A DNA stretch of 64,000 nt from an uncultured Acetatifactor sp. Lineage in GTDB: Bacteria > Bacillota > Clostridia > Lachnospirales > Lachnospiraceae. The position numbers and the translations under genes were made by a program. Shown here in pieces: positions 26,145 through 35,899 of this stretch. The DNA is taken from contig CAJUGH010000007.1 of the NCBI GenBank assembly GCA_910586215.1, positions 15,812 to 79,811 on the forward strand, given 5' to 3'. Below the pieces are notes generated by a model that worked only from the letters and a program-made list of their open reading frames with translations, ran no database searches and had not been told where the DNA came from. Every line of letters begins with the position of its first letter. Position 1 is the first letter of the stretch.

Positions 26145-27950
26145 ATGATTCGTCTGTTGAAGAAGATGCGTAGAAAAGAATGGCTTATGGCCCTGGTATG
26201 CATGTTACTGGTGCTGGGACAGATTTATTTTGACCTGCGGCTGCCGGATTACATGAGCAATCTCACGGTGCTGGTCAATACCCCGGACAGTACGGTGGGG
26301 GATATCCTGAGAACAGGCGGCAGCATGCTGGGCTGTACCCTGGCCAGTGCGGTCCTGGCCATTGTCTGCGGGTACCTGGCGGCCCGGGTGGCGGCCGGGT
26401 TCAGCTATGTGGTCAGAAGGCAGGTATTTGAGAAGGTGTCTGCTTTTGGACAGAAGGAGATGCTGGAATTCTCCGTGCCCAGCCTGATCAACCGCACTAC
26501 CAATGACATCACCCAGATCCAGATGCTGGTGTCCATGGGGCTGCAGATTCTGGTGAAGGCCCCGGTGATGGCAGTGTGGGCCGTGATCAAGATCATAGAT
26601 AAGAGCTGGGAACTGTCGGCCATCACGGCAGGTTTTGTGGTGGCGATCCTCTCTGTGATGCTGGTGGTGGTGAAGATCGTGCTGCCCCGGATGAAACGGG
26701 TGCAGAAGCTTACGGATGACTTGAACCTGGTGTCCAGGGAGAATCTGACAGGGATCAACGTGGTACATGCTTTCAATGCGGAAGACTATCAGAATGAGAA
26801 ATTCGACCAGGCAAACGATGTGCTGATGAAGACCCAGCTCTTCAACCAGAGGGCATTTGCCGTGCTGATGCCTGTGGTGAATTTTGCCATGAATGCCCTG
26901 GCCCTGACCATCTACTGGGTTGGGGCGGCCTTGATCGGACAGATTCCAGCGGCTGACATGGCCTTGAGGCTTGGCACCTTCAGCAATGTAGTGGTGTTCG
27001 GCACCTATGCCACCTATGTGGTCATGTCCTTGATGATGCTGGTGATGATCATGATGTTCCTGCCCGCAGCCCAGGTTTCTGCCCAGCGTATCCAGGAAGT
27101 ACTGTCCACCCAGATCAAGCTGAAGGAGGGGACCAGGCAGGATTCCCCGGAGCAGGGGACTGTGGAATTCAGGAATGTGTCCTTCCATTATCCTTCTTCC
27201 CACAAGGATGTGCTGGAGAACATCAGCTTCCGGGTGGAAAAAGGCCAGACCATTGCATTCATCGGCTCCACGGGAAGCGGCAAGACCACCCTGGTGAGCC
27301 TGGCGGCCCGGTTCTATGATGTCACCAGCGGACAGGTGCTGCTGGACGGAGTGGATGTGAAGGAATATTCCTTCGATGCCCTCTATGACCGCATTGGCTA
27401 TGTGACCCAGAAGGCAGTGCTTTTTGCCGGGGACATCCGGGAGAATGTGCTGTTCGGGGAGAGCCGCGGGGACGGAAGTGAGGAAGCGGTGGGGCGTGCC
27501 ATTGAACTGGCCCAGGCAGGGGAATTCGTGGAGAAACTGGAAGGTGGGATCCACTACCCTATTACCCAGGGCGGCACCAATGTGTCCGGCGGGCAGAAGC
27601 AGCGTCTGTCCATAGCCAGGGCACTGGCCAGGAACCCGGAGATCCTGGTGTTCGATGACTCTTTCTCTGCCCTGGACTACCAGACCGATGCGAAGCTGCG
27701 CAAGGGACTGTCCGAGAAGCTGCAGGGAACCACCTGCATGATCGTGGCCCAGCGCATCGGCACTATCCGCAATGCGGACAAGATTGTGGTATTGGACGAG
27801 GGAAAGGCAGTGGGAATCGGTACACACCGACAACTGCTGCAAAGCTGTAGCGTGTACCGGGAGATTGCCCAGTCCCAGCTTTCCCCGGAGGAACTGCGCA
27901 GGGATTGTGGGGAGACGGATGGTTCTGTAAGCGGAAAGGAGGCAGGGTGA
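26145..27950 (+). CDS. ABC exporter half-transporter, degenerate-site subunit
   Basis: A 601-residue type IV ABC exporter with six transmembrane helices in 1-320 and an ATPase domain after 345. Walker A is GSTGSGKT (374-381) and the signature VSGGQ is intact, but Walker B reads VFDDSFSALD, with D505 where the catalytic Glu normally is. That pattern marks the non-catalytic subunit of a heterodimer such as TM287/288 or YheI/YheH. The next gene begins 2 bases after the stop and provides the complementary half. Substrates are usually drugs, lipids or peptides; none is indicated here. Confidence 0.93.
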   Translation: MIRLLKKMRRKEWLMALVCMLLVLGQIYFDLRLPDYMSNLTVLVNTPDSTVGDILRTGGSMLGCTLASAVLAIVCGYLAARVAAGFSYVVRRQVFEKVSAFGQKEMLEFSVPSLINRTTNDITQIQMLVSMGLQILVKAPVMAVWAVIKIIDKSWELSAITAGFVVAILSVMLVVVKIVLPRMKRVQKLTDDLNLVSRENLTGINVVHAFNAEDYQNEKFDQANDVLMKTQLFNQRAFAVLMPVVNFAMNALALTIYWVGAALIGQIPAADMALRLGTFSNVVVFGTYATYVVMSLMMLVMIMMFLPAAQVSAQRIQEVLSTQIKLKEGTRQDSPEQGTVEFRNVSFHYPSSHKDVLENISFRVEKGQTIAFIGSTGSGKTTLVSLAARFYDVTSGQVLLDGVDVKEYSFDALYDRIGYVTQKAVLFAGDIRENVLFGESRGDGSEEAVGRAIELAQAGEFVEKLEGGIHYPITQGGTNVSGGQKQRLSIARALARNPEILVFDDSFSALDYQTDAKLRKGLSEKLQGTTCMIVAQRIGTIRNADKIVVLDEGKAVGIGTHRQLLQSCSVYREIAQSQLSPEELRRDCGETDGSVSGKEAG

Positions 27951-27952
27951 CA

Positions 27953-29788
27953 ATGGCTGGAGGCGGTATGGGAATGCATGGACACGGGGCAGGGATGCGG
28001 GGAAACGGCCCGGGTGGAGTGCCAGAGAAGAGCAAGCGGGGCATGATGGGAATCCTGAGGGAACTCCTACAATACGCACCAGGTATGAAACTGCCTGTGG
28101 TCATAGCCCTGGTGCTGGCGGCGGCTGGCACGGTGTTCACGATCATAGGACCCGACCAGTTGAGCCGGATCACGGATCTGATCACAGAATCCCTGTCCGG
28201 CACCATGGACATGGCGGCCATTGGCAGGGTGGGATGTGCCCTTCTGGTGCTCTATGGACTCAGTGCCCTATTTGGCTATGGGGAACATTTTATCATGGCT
28301 ACGGTGACATTGGGACTGTCCAAAAAGATGCGTGGCGACCTGTCCCGGAAGATCAACCGGGTGCCCATGAAATATTTCGGTACTACCACCCACGGGGATA
28401 TCCTGAGCCGTGTGACCAATGATGTGAGTACCCTGCAGCAGGCCCTGGCAAACAGCCTGCCCAATATGATGAGTGCCGCTGTGCAGTTTGTGGGCTGCCT
28501 GTTCATGATGTTCGTCACAGAGTGGCGGATGGCACTTTCTGCCGTGCTGGTGACAGTGCTTGGCTTTGGTATCATGGGGCTGATCATGGGACATTCCCAG
28601 AGACATTTTATTGCCAGGCAGAAGAACCTGGGCAGGCTGAACGGCTATATTGAGGAGATGTACTCCGGTCATGACGTGATACGGCTGTCCCGGGCAGGAG
28701 AGAAAGTGGAACAGACATTTTCTGAACTGAACCAGGCAGTCTATGAGGCCAACTGGAAGAGCCAGTTTTTGTCCGGTGCCATGCAGCCCTTGATGAACGT
28801 CATAGGCAACCTGGGATATGTGGTAGTGTGCGTGGTGGGATCTGCCCTGGTGCTGGACGGCCAGATCAGCTTCGGTGTCATTGTGGCCTTTATCCTGTAT
28901 GTGCGGCTGTTCACGTCTCCCCTTACCACCCTGGCCCAGGGAATGACCAATATGCAGACCGCAGCGGCAGCAGGGGACCGGGTATTTGATTTCTTGCAGG
29001 AGGAAGAGCTTCCTGATGAAAGTGAAAAGCAGGAAGGACTGGAGAATGTCCGCGGGGAAGTGGAGTTCGAGCATGTGCGTTTTGCATATCCCAGTAATCC
29101 GGATAAGGTCATTATCAAGGATTTCTCTGCCCACGTGAAGCCTGGCCAGAAGGTAGCCATCGTGGGTCCTACCGGTGCCGGTAAGACCACACTGGTGAAT
29201 CTGCTGATGCGATTCTTCGAGATTGACAGCGGCACCATCCGTATAGACGGGGTGCCGGTGTCACAGATCAGACGATCCGGCATCCACGACATGTTCGGCA
29301 TGGTCCTCCAGGATACCTGGATGTTCCAGGGAACCGTGCGGGAGAACCTGGTGTACAATAAGGAGGGGGTCACGGACAGGCAGCTGGAAGCAGCCTGCAG
29401 GGCCTGCGGTATCTATCATTTTGTGGAGACATTGCCAGAGGGCTTTGACACAGTGCTCAGTGAAAATATTGCCATATCTGCAGGCCAGAAGCAGCTGTTC
29501 ACCATCGCCAGGGCCATGATCCAGGACAGCCCCATGCTGATCCTGGACGAGGCTACCTCCTCGGTGGATACCAGGACAGAACAGATCACCCAGCGGGCCA
29601 TGGACAGGCTGACACAGGAGCGCACCAGCTTTGTTATCGCCCACAGACTCTCCACCATCCGGAATGCGGATCTGATCCTGGTGCTGAAGGACGGGGATAT
29701 CATTGAGCAGGGAACCCATGAAGGACTGCTGGCCCAGGGCGGGTTCTACGCGAAGCTGTATAACAGTCAGTTCGAAGGAACGGTTTAG
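27953..29788 (+). CDS. ABC exporter half-transporter, catalytic-site subunit
   Basis: A 611-residue partner of the preceding protein. The N-terminus is Gly/Met/His-rich (GGGMGMHGHGAG), then come six transmembrane helices and an ATPase domain. Walker A is GPTGAGKT and Walker B LILDEATS has catalytic E533, but the signature is ISAGQ (S509-A510-G511-Q512) instead of SGGQ. Its weak signature faces the weak Walker B of the other subunit, so the dimer has one working and one degenerate ATP site. AAGGAGG lies upstream; ATG 27953 is chosen, though GTG 27947 is also possible. The stop codon TAG ends on the first base of a family (ii) palindrome. Confidence 0.93.
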   Translation: MAGGGMGMHGHGAGMRGNGPGGVPEKSKRGMMGILRELLQYAPGMKLPVVIALVLAAAGTVFTIIGPDQLSRITDLITESLSGTMDMAAIGRVGCALLVLYGLSALFGYGEHFIMATVTLGLSKKMRGDLSRKINRVPMKYFGTTTHGDILSRVTNDVSTLQQALANSLPNMMSAAVQFVGCLFMMFVTEWRMALSAVLVTVLGFGIMGLIMGHSQRHFIARQKNLGRLNGYIEEMYSGHDVIRLSRAGEKVEQTFSELNQAVYEANWKSQFLSGAMQPLMNVIGNLGYVVVCVVGSALVLDGQISFGVIVAFILYVRLFTSPLTTLAQGMTNMQTAAAAGDRVFDFLQEEELPDESEKQEGLENVRGEVEFEHVRFAYPSNPDKVIIKDFSAHVKPGQKVAIVGPTGAGKTTLVNLLMRFFEIDSGTIRIDGVPVSQIRRSGIHDMFGMVLQDTWMFQGTVRENLVYNKEGVTDRQLEAACRACGIYHFVETLPEGFDTVLSENIAISAGQKQLFTIARAMIQDSPMLILDEATSSVDTRTEQITQRAMDRLTQERTSFVIAHRLSTIRNADLILVLKDGDIIEQGTHEGLLAQGGFYAKLYNSQFEGTV

Positions 29789-29855
29789 TTACTGTCCACT
29801 CGTGCTGTGAATGGAGTGAACAGTAACACGGTTTAGCCAGCCAGTCCATGTAAAA
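29788..29855. repeat. Family (ii) palindrome plus long-form tail
   Basis: GTTACTGTCCACTC (29788-29801) pairs with GAGTGAACAGTAAC (29814-29827), one mismatch. It continues with GGTTTAGCCAGCCAGTCC and ATGTAAA, matching the unit at 25951. It overlaps the last base of the exporter stop codon. Confidence 0.72.
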
Positions 29856-29964
29856 TTTTCTCTGATCCATTGCATTATCTTTCGGAATCCAATATACTAA
29901 ATGAGGCTTTCTCCTTTGTGGGAAGAAGATACCAGTCGGAAGAGCCGGTAAAACGGGATAAAAC

Positions 29965-29996
29965 GTAACAGTTCACACAGGGCGCTGCACTGTTAC
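29965..29996. repeat. GTAACAGT palindrome, family (ii)
   Basis: GTAACAGT (29965-29972) and ACTGTTAC (29989-29996) are perfect inverted repeats around TCACACAGGGCGCTGC. The same arrangement is at 17808-17839. It lies just upstream of the ribosome site of the MATE gene. Confidence 0.72.
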
Positions 29997-30011
29997 AGGA
30001 AGGCAAGGCAC

Positions 30012-31364
30012 ATGATCAGAGAGAAGAAGTTCTACCGCTCCTTTTTTTCCATGGTAGTGGTATTGATCCTGCAGAATGTAGTGACTATAAGCGTCAATCT
30101 GGCAGACAACATCATGCTGGGGGCCTACAGCGAGCCGGCTCTGGCCGGTGTGGCGGCGGTCAACCAGATCCAGTTCGTATACCAGCAGATCCTGCTGGGG
30201 ATCGGGGAGGCGGTGGTGATACTGGGATCCCAGTATTTTGGAAAGGGACAAAAGGATCCGGTGAAGAAGATATCTTCTATCGCTATGCATTTTGCGCTGT
30301 TTGTGGCAGTGGGATTGTTTGTGGCCGTGTGTCTGTGGCCAGGGATGCTGGTGTCTGCTTTCACACCGGATCCGGAGATCATAGGACAAGGTGTCTCTTA
30401 CCTGGCCGTGATCCGGTACACTTACCTGTTTTTCGCAGTGACCCAGATCCTGCTGGCTACCCTGCGCAGTACCGGGACAGTACGCATTGCCCTGGGGCTG
30501 TCCGTGTGGTCCCTGGTGGTAAACTGTTGTATCAACTATACACTGATCTACGGACATTTTGGCGCACCGAGGCTGGGTGTCACAGGGGCTGCCATCGGCA
30601 CCCTGGTGGCCAGGGTGTCAGAATTGCTGTTATTGCTTTTCTATATAGTGAAGAAGGAACGGCACTTGCATCTGAGACTGACAGACTACCTGCATACGGA
30701 CGGCACCTTGCGCAGGGACTATTTTAAGGTGCTGTGGCCCGTGCTTATGGGCAGTATCCTGTGGGGCTTGAACAATGCAGCCCAGAATGCCATCCTGGGC
30801 CATATGTCCACCAGTGCCATTGCGGCCAACAGTGTGGCATCCACCATGTTCCTGCTGGTGAAATCCATGGCAGTGGGGGCCAGTTCCACTGCCTCTGTCT
30901 TCATCGGCAAGGCCGTGGGGGAAGGGGATCCGGGGAAGGTGAAGCAGTATGCCCACACCATGCAGGTGCTGTTTTTGGCGGTGGGGGTGGTCTCCAGTGG
31001 AGTCTTATTCCTAATTAGGATGCCGGTTCTGTCCCTCTACAAACTGGAACCGGAAACCATGCAGCTGGCTGACGCATTCCTGCTGATCCTGTGCGTCATC
31101 ATCATCGGTATGTCCTACCAGATGCCCACGAACCTGGGAATTGTCCGGGGCGGCGGGGATACCCGCTATGTGATGGTGATGGATTTTGTCAGCATCTGGT
31201 GTATTGTGCTGCCCCTCTCGTATATCATGGCTTTTGTGGTGAAGGCTTCCCCGATTGTGGTAATCTGGTGTCTGAACCTGGACCAGATCTTCAAGTGTGT
31301 GCCTGCGTTCCTCAAGTGCAATTTCGGCCATTGGGCGAAGAAGCTGACCAGGGAGACAGCGTAG
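30012..31364 (+). CDS. MATE-family efflux transporter
   Basis: A 450-residue membrane protein with about 12 hydrophobic segments in two related halves, typical in length for MATE antiporters. Each half has the conserved polar-Gly pattern in the first helices (VNLADNIMLG near 24 and a matching SNAI-like segment AANSVASTMF near 277). It would exchange Na+ or H+ for cationic compounds. GGAAGG precedes the ATG. It follows the ABC exporter after a repeat-filled 223-base gap, so it probably has its own transcript. Confidence 0.93.
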   Translation: MIREKKFYRSFFSMVVVLILQNVVTISVNLADNIMLGAYSEPALAGVAAVNQIQFVYQQILLGIGEAVVILGSQYFGKGQKDPVKKISSIAMHFALFVAVGLFVAVCLWPGMLVSAFTPDPEIIGQGVSYLAVIRYTYLFFAVTQILLATLRSTGTVRIALGLSVWSLVVNCCINYTLIYGHFGAPRLGVTGAAIGTLVARVSELLLLLFYIVKKERHLHLRLTDYLHTDGTLRRDYFKVLWPVLMGSILWGLNNAAQNAILGHMSTSAIAANSVASTMFLLVKSMAVGASSTASVFIGKAVGEGDPGKVKQYAHTMQVLFLAVGVVSSGVLFLIRMPVLSLYKLEPETMQLADAFLLILCVIIIGMSYQMPTNLGIVRGGGDTRYVMVMDFVSIWCIVLPLSYIMAFVVKASPIVVIWCLNLDQIFKCVPAFLKCNFGHWAKKLTRETA

Positions 31365-31547
31365 GGGCAGGGAACATTGCAGGAAGCCAGGGAGGCTTAT
31401 GTTGTATCCATGTATGGCAGGAAGTGGATATGCGCATCAGCGTTCCCATGGGCAAGAATGTCCAGGCAGGCCATGTATGGGAAGGAGAAGGTGGGTGCAT
31501 ACTACATCCCGAAGGGCGGTGCGCTGCAAGTGCGGCACCACTACAAA

Positions 31548-31584
31548 GGCAGATGCCGGGAATGAATTTTCAAACACGCTCTAG
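31548..31584. mobile_element. Half copy of MITE-like family (iii)
   Basis: GGCAGATGCCGGGAATG followed by AATTTTCAAACACGCTCTAG matches the right half of the element at 59665-59736 with one mismatch. The left half is missing. The rest of the 262-base gap 31365-31626 shows no gene that I can support. Confidence 0.7.
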
Positions 31585-31626
31585 ATCGGCAGATGCTAAA
31601 ATCGGGAAAAGGAGCCATCTTCATCT

Positions 31627-34125
31627 ATGAGAAATTGTATCCATCTGAACAGCAACTGGAAATTCACCAGACAGGACGCAGGACTGCCGGCACAGTATCC
31701 GGAGGAGTGGGAAAGCGTGGAACTGCCCCATTCCTGGAATGCTGTGGACGGTCATGACGGCAGGGGCAGCTACTACAGGGGACGGTGCTGGTATGCCAGG
31801 CAGTTTCGGACACCGGTCCAGCCCCTGGACGGGGGAAGGGTGTTCCTGGAGGTGCTGGCGGCAGGGCAGCAGGCCGTGGTGTATGTGAACGGACAGGAAG
31901 TCTGCCGTCATGAAGGCGGGTATTCCACCTTCCGGGCGGATATCACGGATGCCTGCAGACAGCCGGGGGAATTGCCCCTTACAGAGGCACTGCCCCCTAC
32001 AGAGGCACTGCCCCCTACAGAGGCACTGCCCCCTACAGAGGCACTGCCCCCTACGGGGGCAGGGGAGAACCTGCTGGTGATTGCCTGTAGCAACGCAAAC
32101 CAGAGCAACGTGTATCCCCAGTCTGCGGACTTCACTTTTTACGGGGGACTCTACCGTGGGGTGAATCTGATCAGTGTCCCGGCTGTACATTTTGACCTGG
32201 AATACTGGGGCGGCTGTGGGGTGCAGGTGACGGCCCGGCCCTGGGGGTGCAGCCTGGGGCAGGGCGCAGAATTCACCCTGGAATCCTGGGTCACAGGGGC
32301 CGGGGAGGATTTTACCGTACAGTATGATATCTATGATGCAGCAGGGCAGGAGGTGGCAGGGGCGGTGCGTCCTGCCACAGATCCGAAGGTTACGGTGTCT
32401 GTGCCCGGTGTGACCCTGTGGGACTGCGGGAACCCCTATCTGTATACGGTGACAGCCACATTGCTCCGGCGCAATGAAGCCTATGACCGGGTGACCGTGC
32501 GGACTGGGGTCAGGAGTTTTGCCTGTGATCCGGACAAGGGTTTTCTCTTAAACGGGATGCCTACACCCCTGCGGGGAGTCAGCCGTCACCAGGATCTGCT
32601 GTACCAGGGCAATGCACTGACTTCTGAGGATCACTACCGGGATGCCCAGATCATCAAGGAACTGGGGGCCAACACCATCCGTCTGGCCCATTACCAGCAC
32701 TCCCAGGATTTCTATGATGCCTGTGATGAACTGGGGTTTATCGTGTGGGCAGAGATTCCTTTTATCAGTGTCATGAATCCGGATCCGGCGGCCCATGAGA
32801 ACTGCATTACCCAGCTGCAGGAACTGGTAGTCCAGAATTACAATCATCCCTGTATCTGTTTCTGGGGGATATCCAATGAGATCCTGATCGGGGGAATCTC
32901 CGGGCAGCTTGTGGAGAACCACAGGAAATTAAATGCCCTGTGCAAGAAACTGGATCCTACCCGCCTTACCACCATTGCCCATGTGACCATGACGCCCCTG
33001 GACAGCCCGCTCCACGGCATCACCGATGTGGAGGGCTATAACCACTATTTCGGGTGGTATGGCGGGAAGATGGAGGACAATGGGCCATGGCTGGACAGGT
33101 TCCATGAGGCGCATCCCGAGATCTGCCTGGGACTTTCGGAATACGGGTGTGAGGGGATCCTTACTTATCATGGTTCGGATCCTGCCTGCAAGGATTACAG
33201 CGAGGAATACCAGGCCCTTTATCATGAGCATATGGCAAAGGTGCTGCAGGAGCGCCCCTGGATCTGGGCCAGCCATGTGTGGAATATGTTTGATTTCGGC
33301 TGTGCTGCCAGGGATGAGGGCGGTGTGTCCGGCAGGAACAATAAGGGGCTTGTGACCATGGACAGGCTGACGAAGAAGGATAGCTTCTATATCTATAAAG
33401 CCTACTGGAACAGGGAGCCCATGGTACACCTGTGCGGCAGGCGCTATGCACAGCGGGCAGGGGAATACACGGATATCCGGGTCTATTCCAACCAGCCGAC
33501 GGTATCCCTGTATGTGAACGGGAAGCTGGCAGGGGTACAGAGCAGGGATAAAGTATTTGTATTCCAGGTGGCCCTGGAAGAGGGATACAATCAGATCATG
33601 GCGGTGGCCAGTGGAGGGTGTGCGCCGGCCAGGATAGGATATGCAGCGTCCAGTGGAGAGTGTATGCCAGCCAGGGCAGGATATGTGGCGGCTGGTGGGG
33701 AACCTGTGCCAGCCGTACCGGGGACTACAGCGGTATGTGCAGACAGCATGACCCTGGAAAAGGTGGACCGGGAGCCGGAGATCTATGTGCTGCCCCAGGT
33801 AAAGGAACGGGCAGAAGGGGTAGCCAACTGGTTCAGACTCTCCGGGAACCTGGACTTGCAGGCCCCTATGGAATTCCCGGAGGGAAAATACAACATCCGC
33901 TACAGAATGGAGGAGATCGCCAGGTCCCCTAAAGCATTGGAAATCGTATCTGAGGCTGTAAAGCTGGCATCTGGATTCGACCTGGCTCCCGGCAGCGGTA
34001 TGTGGGACATGATGAAGTCCATGACGCCCCAGTCCCTGTTCGAACTGGCAGGCAGTACCATGCCGGAAGGATTTGCGGAGAGCCTGAACGCCCGGCTGAT
34101 CCAGGTGGATGTGGAGCAGTCCTAG
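31627..34125 (+). CDS. GH2-family beta-glycosidase (beta-galactosidase-like)
   Basis: An 832-residue cytoplasmic enzyme. The sugar-binding jelly roll (about 10-190), an immunoglobulin-like domain (to 295) and the TIM barrel (about 300-590) are in the usual GH2 order. N417-E418 in GISNE is the acid/base and E505 in GLSEYG the nucleophile; WASHVWNMFDF precedes the barrel end. A C-terminal DUF4982-like domain follows. Two in-frame minisatellites are present: a six-residue unit in the first domain (119-142) and a 14-residue unit near 659-700. It stands alone, so the substrate is likely a beta-galactoside or glucuronide but is not fixed by context. Confidence 0.9.
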   Translation: MRNCIHLNSNWKFTRQDAGLPAQYPEEWESVELPHSWNAVDGHDGRGSYYRGRCWYARQFRTPVQPLDGGRVFLEVLAAGQQAVVYVNGQEVCRHEGGYSTFRADITDACRQPGELPLTEALPPTEALPPTEALPPTEALPPTGAGENLLVIACSNANQSNVYPQSADFTFYGGLYRGVNLISVPAVHFDLEYWGGCGVQVTARPWGCSLGQGAEFTLESWVTGAGEDFTVQYDIYDAAGQEVAGAVRPATDPKVTVSVPGVTLWDCGNPYLYTVTATLLRRNEAYDRVTVRTGVRSFACDPDKGFLLNGMPTPLRGVSRHQDLLYQGNALTSEDHYRDAQIIKELGANTIRLAHYQHSQDFYDACDELGFIVWAEIPFISVMNPDPAAHENCITQLQELVVQNYNHPCICFWGISNEILIGGISGQLVENHRKLNALCKKLDPTRLTTIAHVTMTPLDSPLHGITDVEGYNHYFGWYGGKMEDNGPWLDRFHEAHPEICLGLSEYGCEGILTYHGSDPACKDYSEEYQALYHEHMAKVLQERPWIWASHVWNMFDFGCAARDEGGVSGRNNKGLVTMDRLTKKDSFYIYKAYWNREPMVHLCGRRYAQRAGEYTDIRVYSNQPTVSLYVNGKLAGVQSRDKVFVFQVALEEGYNQIMAVASGGCAPARIGYAASSGECMPARAGYVAAGGEPVPAVPGTTAVCADSMTLEKVDREPEIYVLPQVKERAEGVANWFRLSGNLDLQAPMEFPEGKYNIRYRMEEIARSPKALEIVSEAVKLASGFDLAPGSGMWDMMKSMTPQSLFELAGSTMPEGFAESLNARLIQVDVEQS
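31981..32057 (+). repeat. In-frame 18-bp minisatellite in the GH2 gene
   Basis: Four virtually identical copies of ACAGAGGCACTGCCCCCT (31981-31998, 31999-32016, 32017-32034, 32035-32052) and a partial fifth encode the repeat TEALPP at residues 119-142. The near identity points to recent slippage expansion inside a surface loop of the sugar-binding domain. Confidence 0.92.
33601..33723 (+). repeat. In-frame 42-bp repeats in the GH2 gene
   Basis: Two clear units (33601-33642 and 33643-33684) and a decayed third encode a 14-residue motif with S-G-x-C-x-P-A-R-x-G-Y. It lies between the barrel and the last domain of the enzyme. Confidence 0.8.
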
Positions 34126-34139
34126 AAAGAAGGTCTGGT

Positions 34140-34171
34140 GTATCTGCCCCTGTATGTATCTGCCCCTGTAT
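34140..34171. repeat. Non-coding 16-bp direct repeat
   Basis: GTATCTGCCCCTGTAT occurs twice without a gap in the short space between the convergent GH2 and CapA-like genes. Confidence 0.85.
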
Positions 34172-34212
34172 GCAGCCAGGGAGGCACGCAGGATCTGGGA
34201 AACGGCAGGGGA

Positions 34213-35874
34213 CTATTGTGCCGGCGGTGCAAAATCCACCGTATAGCGCCCATTCTCCTCCCGGGTGATCACCAGGGGTTCCAGGCCATATTCTGTAACC
34301 TGGAATCCCTCCTGGGTGAGAGAGACGGTAAAGTGGGCCATGCCACCTTTCACACAGGATGTTTCCTCCTGGGCACTGATGTAATTGCCGATGGAAGCAT
34401 AGACCAGCATCTGGCGGCCATCCTCATCTTCCAGGAGGGTAAAGGGCTGCAGCACATGGGGATGTGTGCCTACCACCACATCCACCCCGGCCTCCAGGAA
34501 GACCTGTGTCCATTTTTCCTGGAAAGCATCCGGTTCCCCTGCATATTCTGTGCCCCAGTGGACGAACAGGATCACGAAATCGGATGCCTTCCTGGCCTGG
34601 GCGATGTCTGCCCGGATCCGGGCCTCATCCTCCAGTAAGTGGACGGCATGGGGCTGCCCGGAGGGGAGCGGCATCCCGTTTGTGCCATAGGTATAGTTGA
34701 GCAGGGCAAAGCGGATGTTATTTTTCCGCAGCAGTTCATAGGGTACATATTCTGTCTCCGTCTCAGACTGGATGCCAAGGCAGAGGACATTCCGGGAGGT
34801 GAAAAGTTCCTTTGTAAAGTTAATGCCTTCCATTCCCCGGTCCAGGGCATGGTTCGTGGCACAGGTTGCGATCTGGAAGCCTGCATCTGCTATGGCGTAC
34901 CCCACCCCGGCCGGGGTGCCGAATCTGGGATAGTCCCCATAGAGGGCAGGGTTGTCCACCAGGGGTGTCTCCTGGTTGATCACAGTCACATCTGTTTTTT
35001 GGAGAGTCTCCCGTATATTCCGGTACAGGAATCCAAACGTAGGATCCTCCCGCAGGCCATAGCGGTAGATCTGTCCGTGGATCAGGTTATCCCCGAAGAC
35101 AGCAAAGGTGACTTCCGTCTCCTCCCTGGCAAAGCCCCAGGAATCCCAGTACCAGTAGCTTATCTTTCCCTGGGGGTCTGTGAGCAGCAGGCGATTCCTG
35201 GGAGCAGGGCGCTGGCTTCCATAGGGCTGTCTGTCTGTTGTAGTGTCTGTTGGATCCATTGCGGGCCTGGTGCCTGTTTCATCCGTTTCTGTACTGTCTG
35301 CATTCGTACTGACACCCCCCGCCTGCCCGGCAGCCAGGTCCGCCACGTCTATCCCCATATAGGAGGACATCCATTTGGCGCGGATCGTATCCCCGGTGAA
35401 TTCGTACACAAAAAGATGCTGGGACCAGGTTTCTTCATCTTCCTTTACCCAGAAAGGCCTGTATTTCCCGTAACGGCCTATTTTCCAGCACAGCAGCACC
35501 AGCTCGTCCGCTCCATCGTTGTCTATGTCGCAGCACAGGGCATCCTGGATCTTCACCTTTTTGGGGGAGGTCCAGATCAGGGAATCCTGGTAGCGGATCT
35601 CCACGGTCCGTCTATCCAGGGTCATCTCATAAGCGCCGGATGCATCAAAGGTATTGCGCTCCTGCCAGGTGATCCAGCCAGGCAGAAAAGCTCCGTCCTG
35701 CCAGAGAAAATACAGAACGGAGCCAGCAGCTGCGGCTGTGACCAGAATACCCGCCACAGCCAGCAGCATTTTTCTTGTGAATTTTGTGAGTATGACCTCC
35801 AAGACACGCTTGAAGCTGCTTTTAACATTTTGCATCTGTTGCAAAAGCCTCTTATCCGAATCCGAAAGCTTCAT
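34213..35874 (-). CDS. CapA-family protein with N-terminal integrin-repeat-like domain
   Basis: A 553-residue protein. One transmembrane helix near 37-58 follows a cytoplasmic segment. An outer domain (about 80-190) contains DIDNDGADELVLL, a calcium-loop motif of VCBS/FG-GAP repeats. After a Thr/Asp-rich linker the CapA domain (about 255-550) shows GDNLIHG, NQETPL, ATNHALDRG, VHWGTEY and GTHPHVLQ. It shares this domain with the protein at 21745 but has a different sensor part. It follows the FecR-DUF3160 gene by 25 bases and is surely co-transcribed, suggesting joint work at the cell surface. Confidence 0.88.
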   Translation of the reverse strand: MKLSDSDKRLLQQMQNVKSSFKRVLEVILTKFTRKMLLAVAGILVTAAAAGSVLYFLWQDGAFLPGWITWQERNTFDASGAYEMTLDRRTVEIRYQDSLIWTSPKKVKIQDALCCDIDNDGADELVLLCWKIGRYGKYRPFWVKEDEETWSQHLFVYEFTGDTIRAKWMSSYMGIDVADLAAGQAGGVSTNADSTETDETGTRPAMDPTDTTTDRQPYGSQRPAPRNRLLLTDPQGKISYWYWDSWGFAREETEVTFAVFGDNLIHGQIYRYGLREDPTFGFLYRNIRETLQKTDVTVINQETPLVDNPALYGDYPRFGTPAGVGYAIADAGFQIATCATNHALDRGMEGINFTKELFTSRNVLCLGIQSETETEYVPYELLRKNNIRFALLNYTYGTNGMPLPSGQPHAVHLLEDEARIRADIAQARKASDFVILFVHWGTEYAGEPDAFQEKWTQVFLEAGVDVVVGTHPHVLQPFTLLEDEDGRQMLVYASIGNYISAQEETSCVKGGMAHFTVSLTQEGFQVTEYGLEPLVITREENGRYTVDFAPPAQ

Positions 35875-35899
35875 AGGAACTGGAATCCTTGACGGGCCC

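Noticed and set aside
31377..31565. A 62-codon frame between the MATE and GH2 genes
   Set aside because: Three frames are open here, none has a good ribosome site, and the end overlaps a half MITE-like element.
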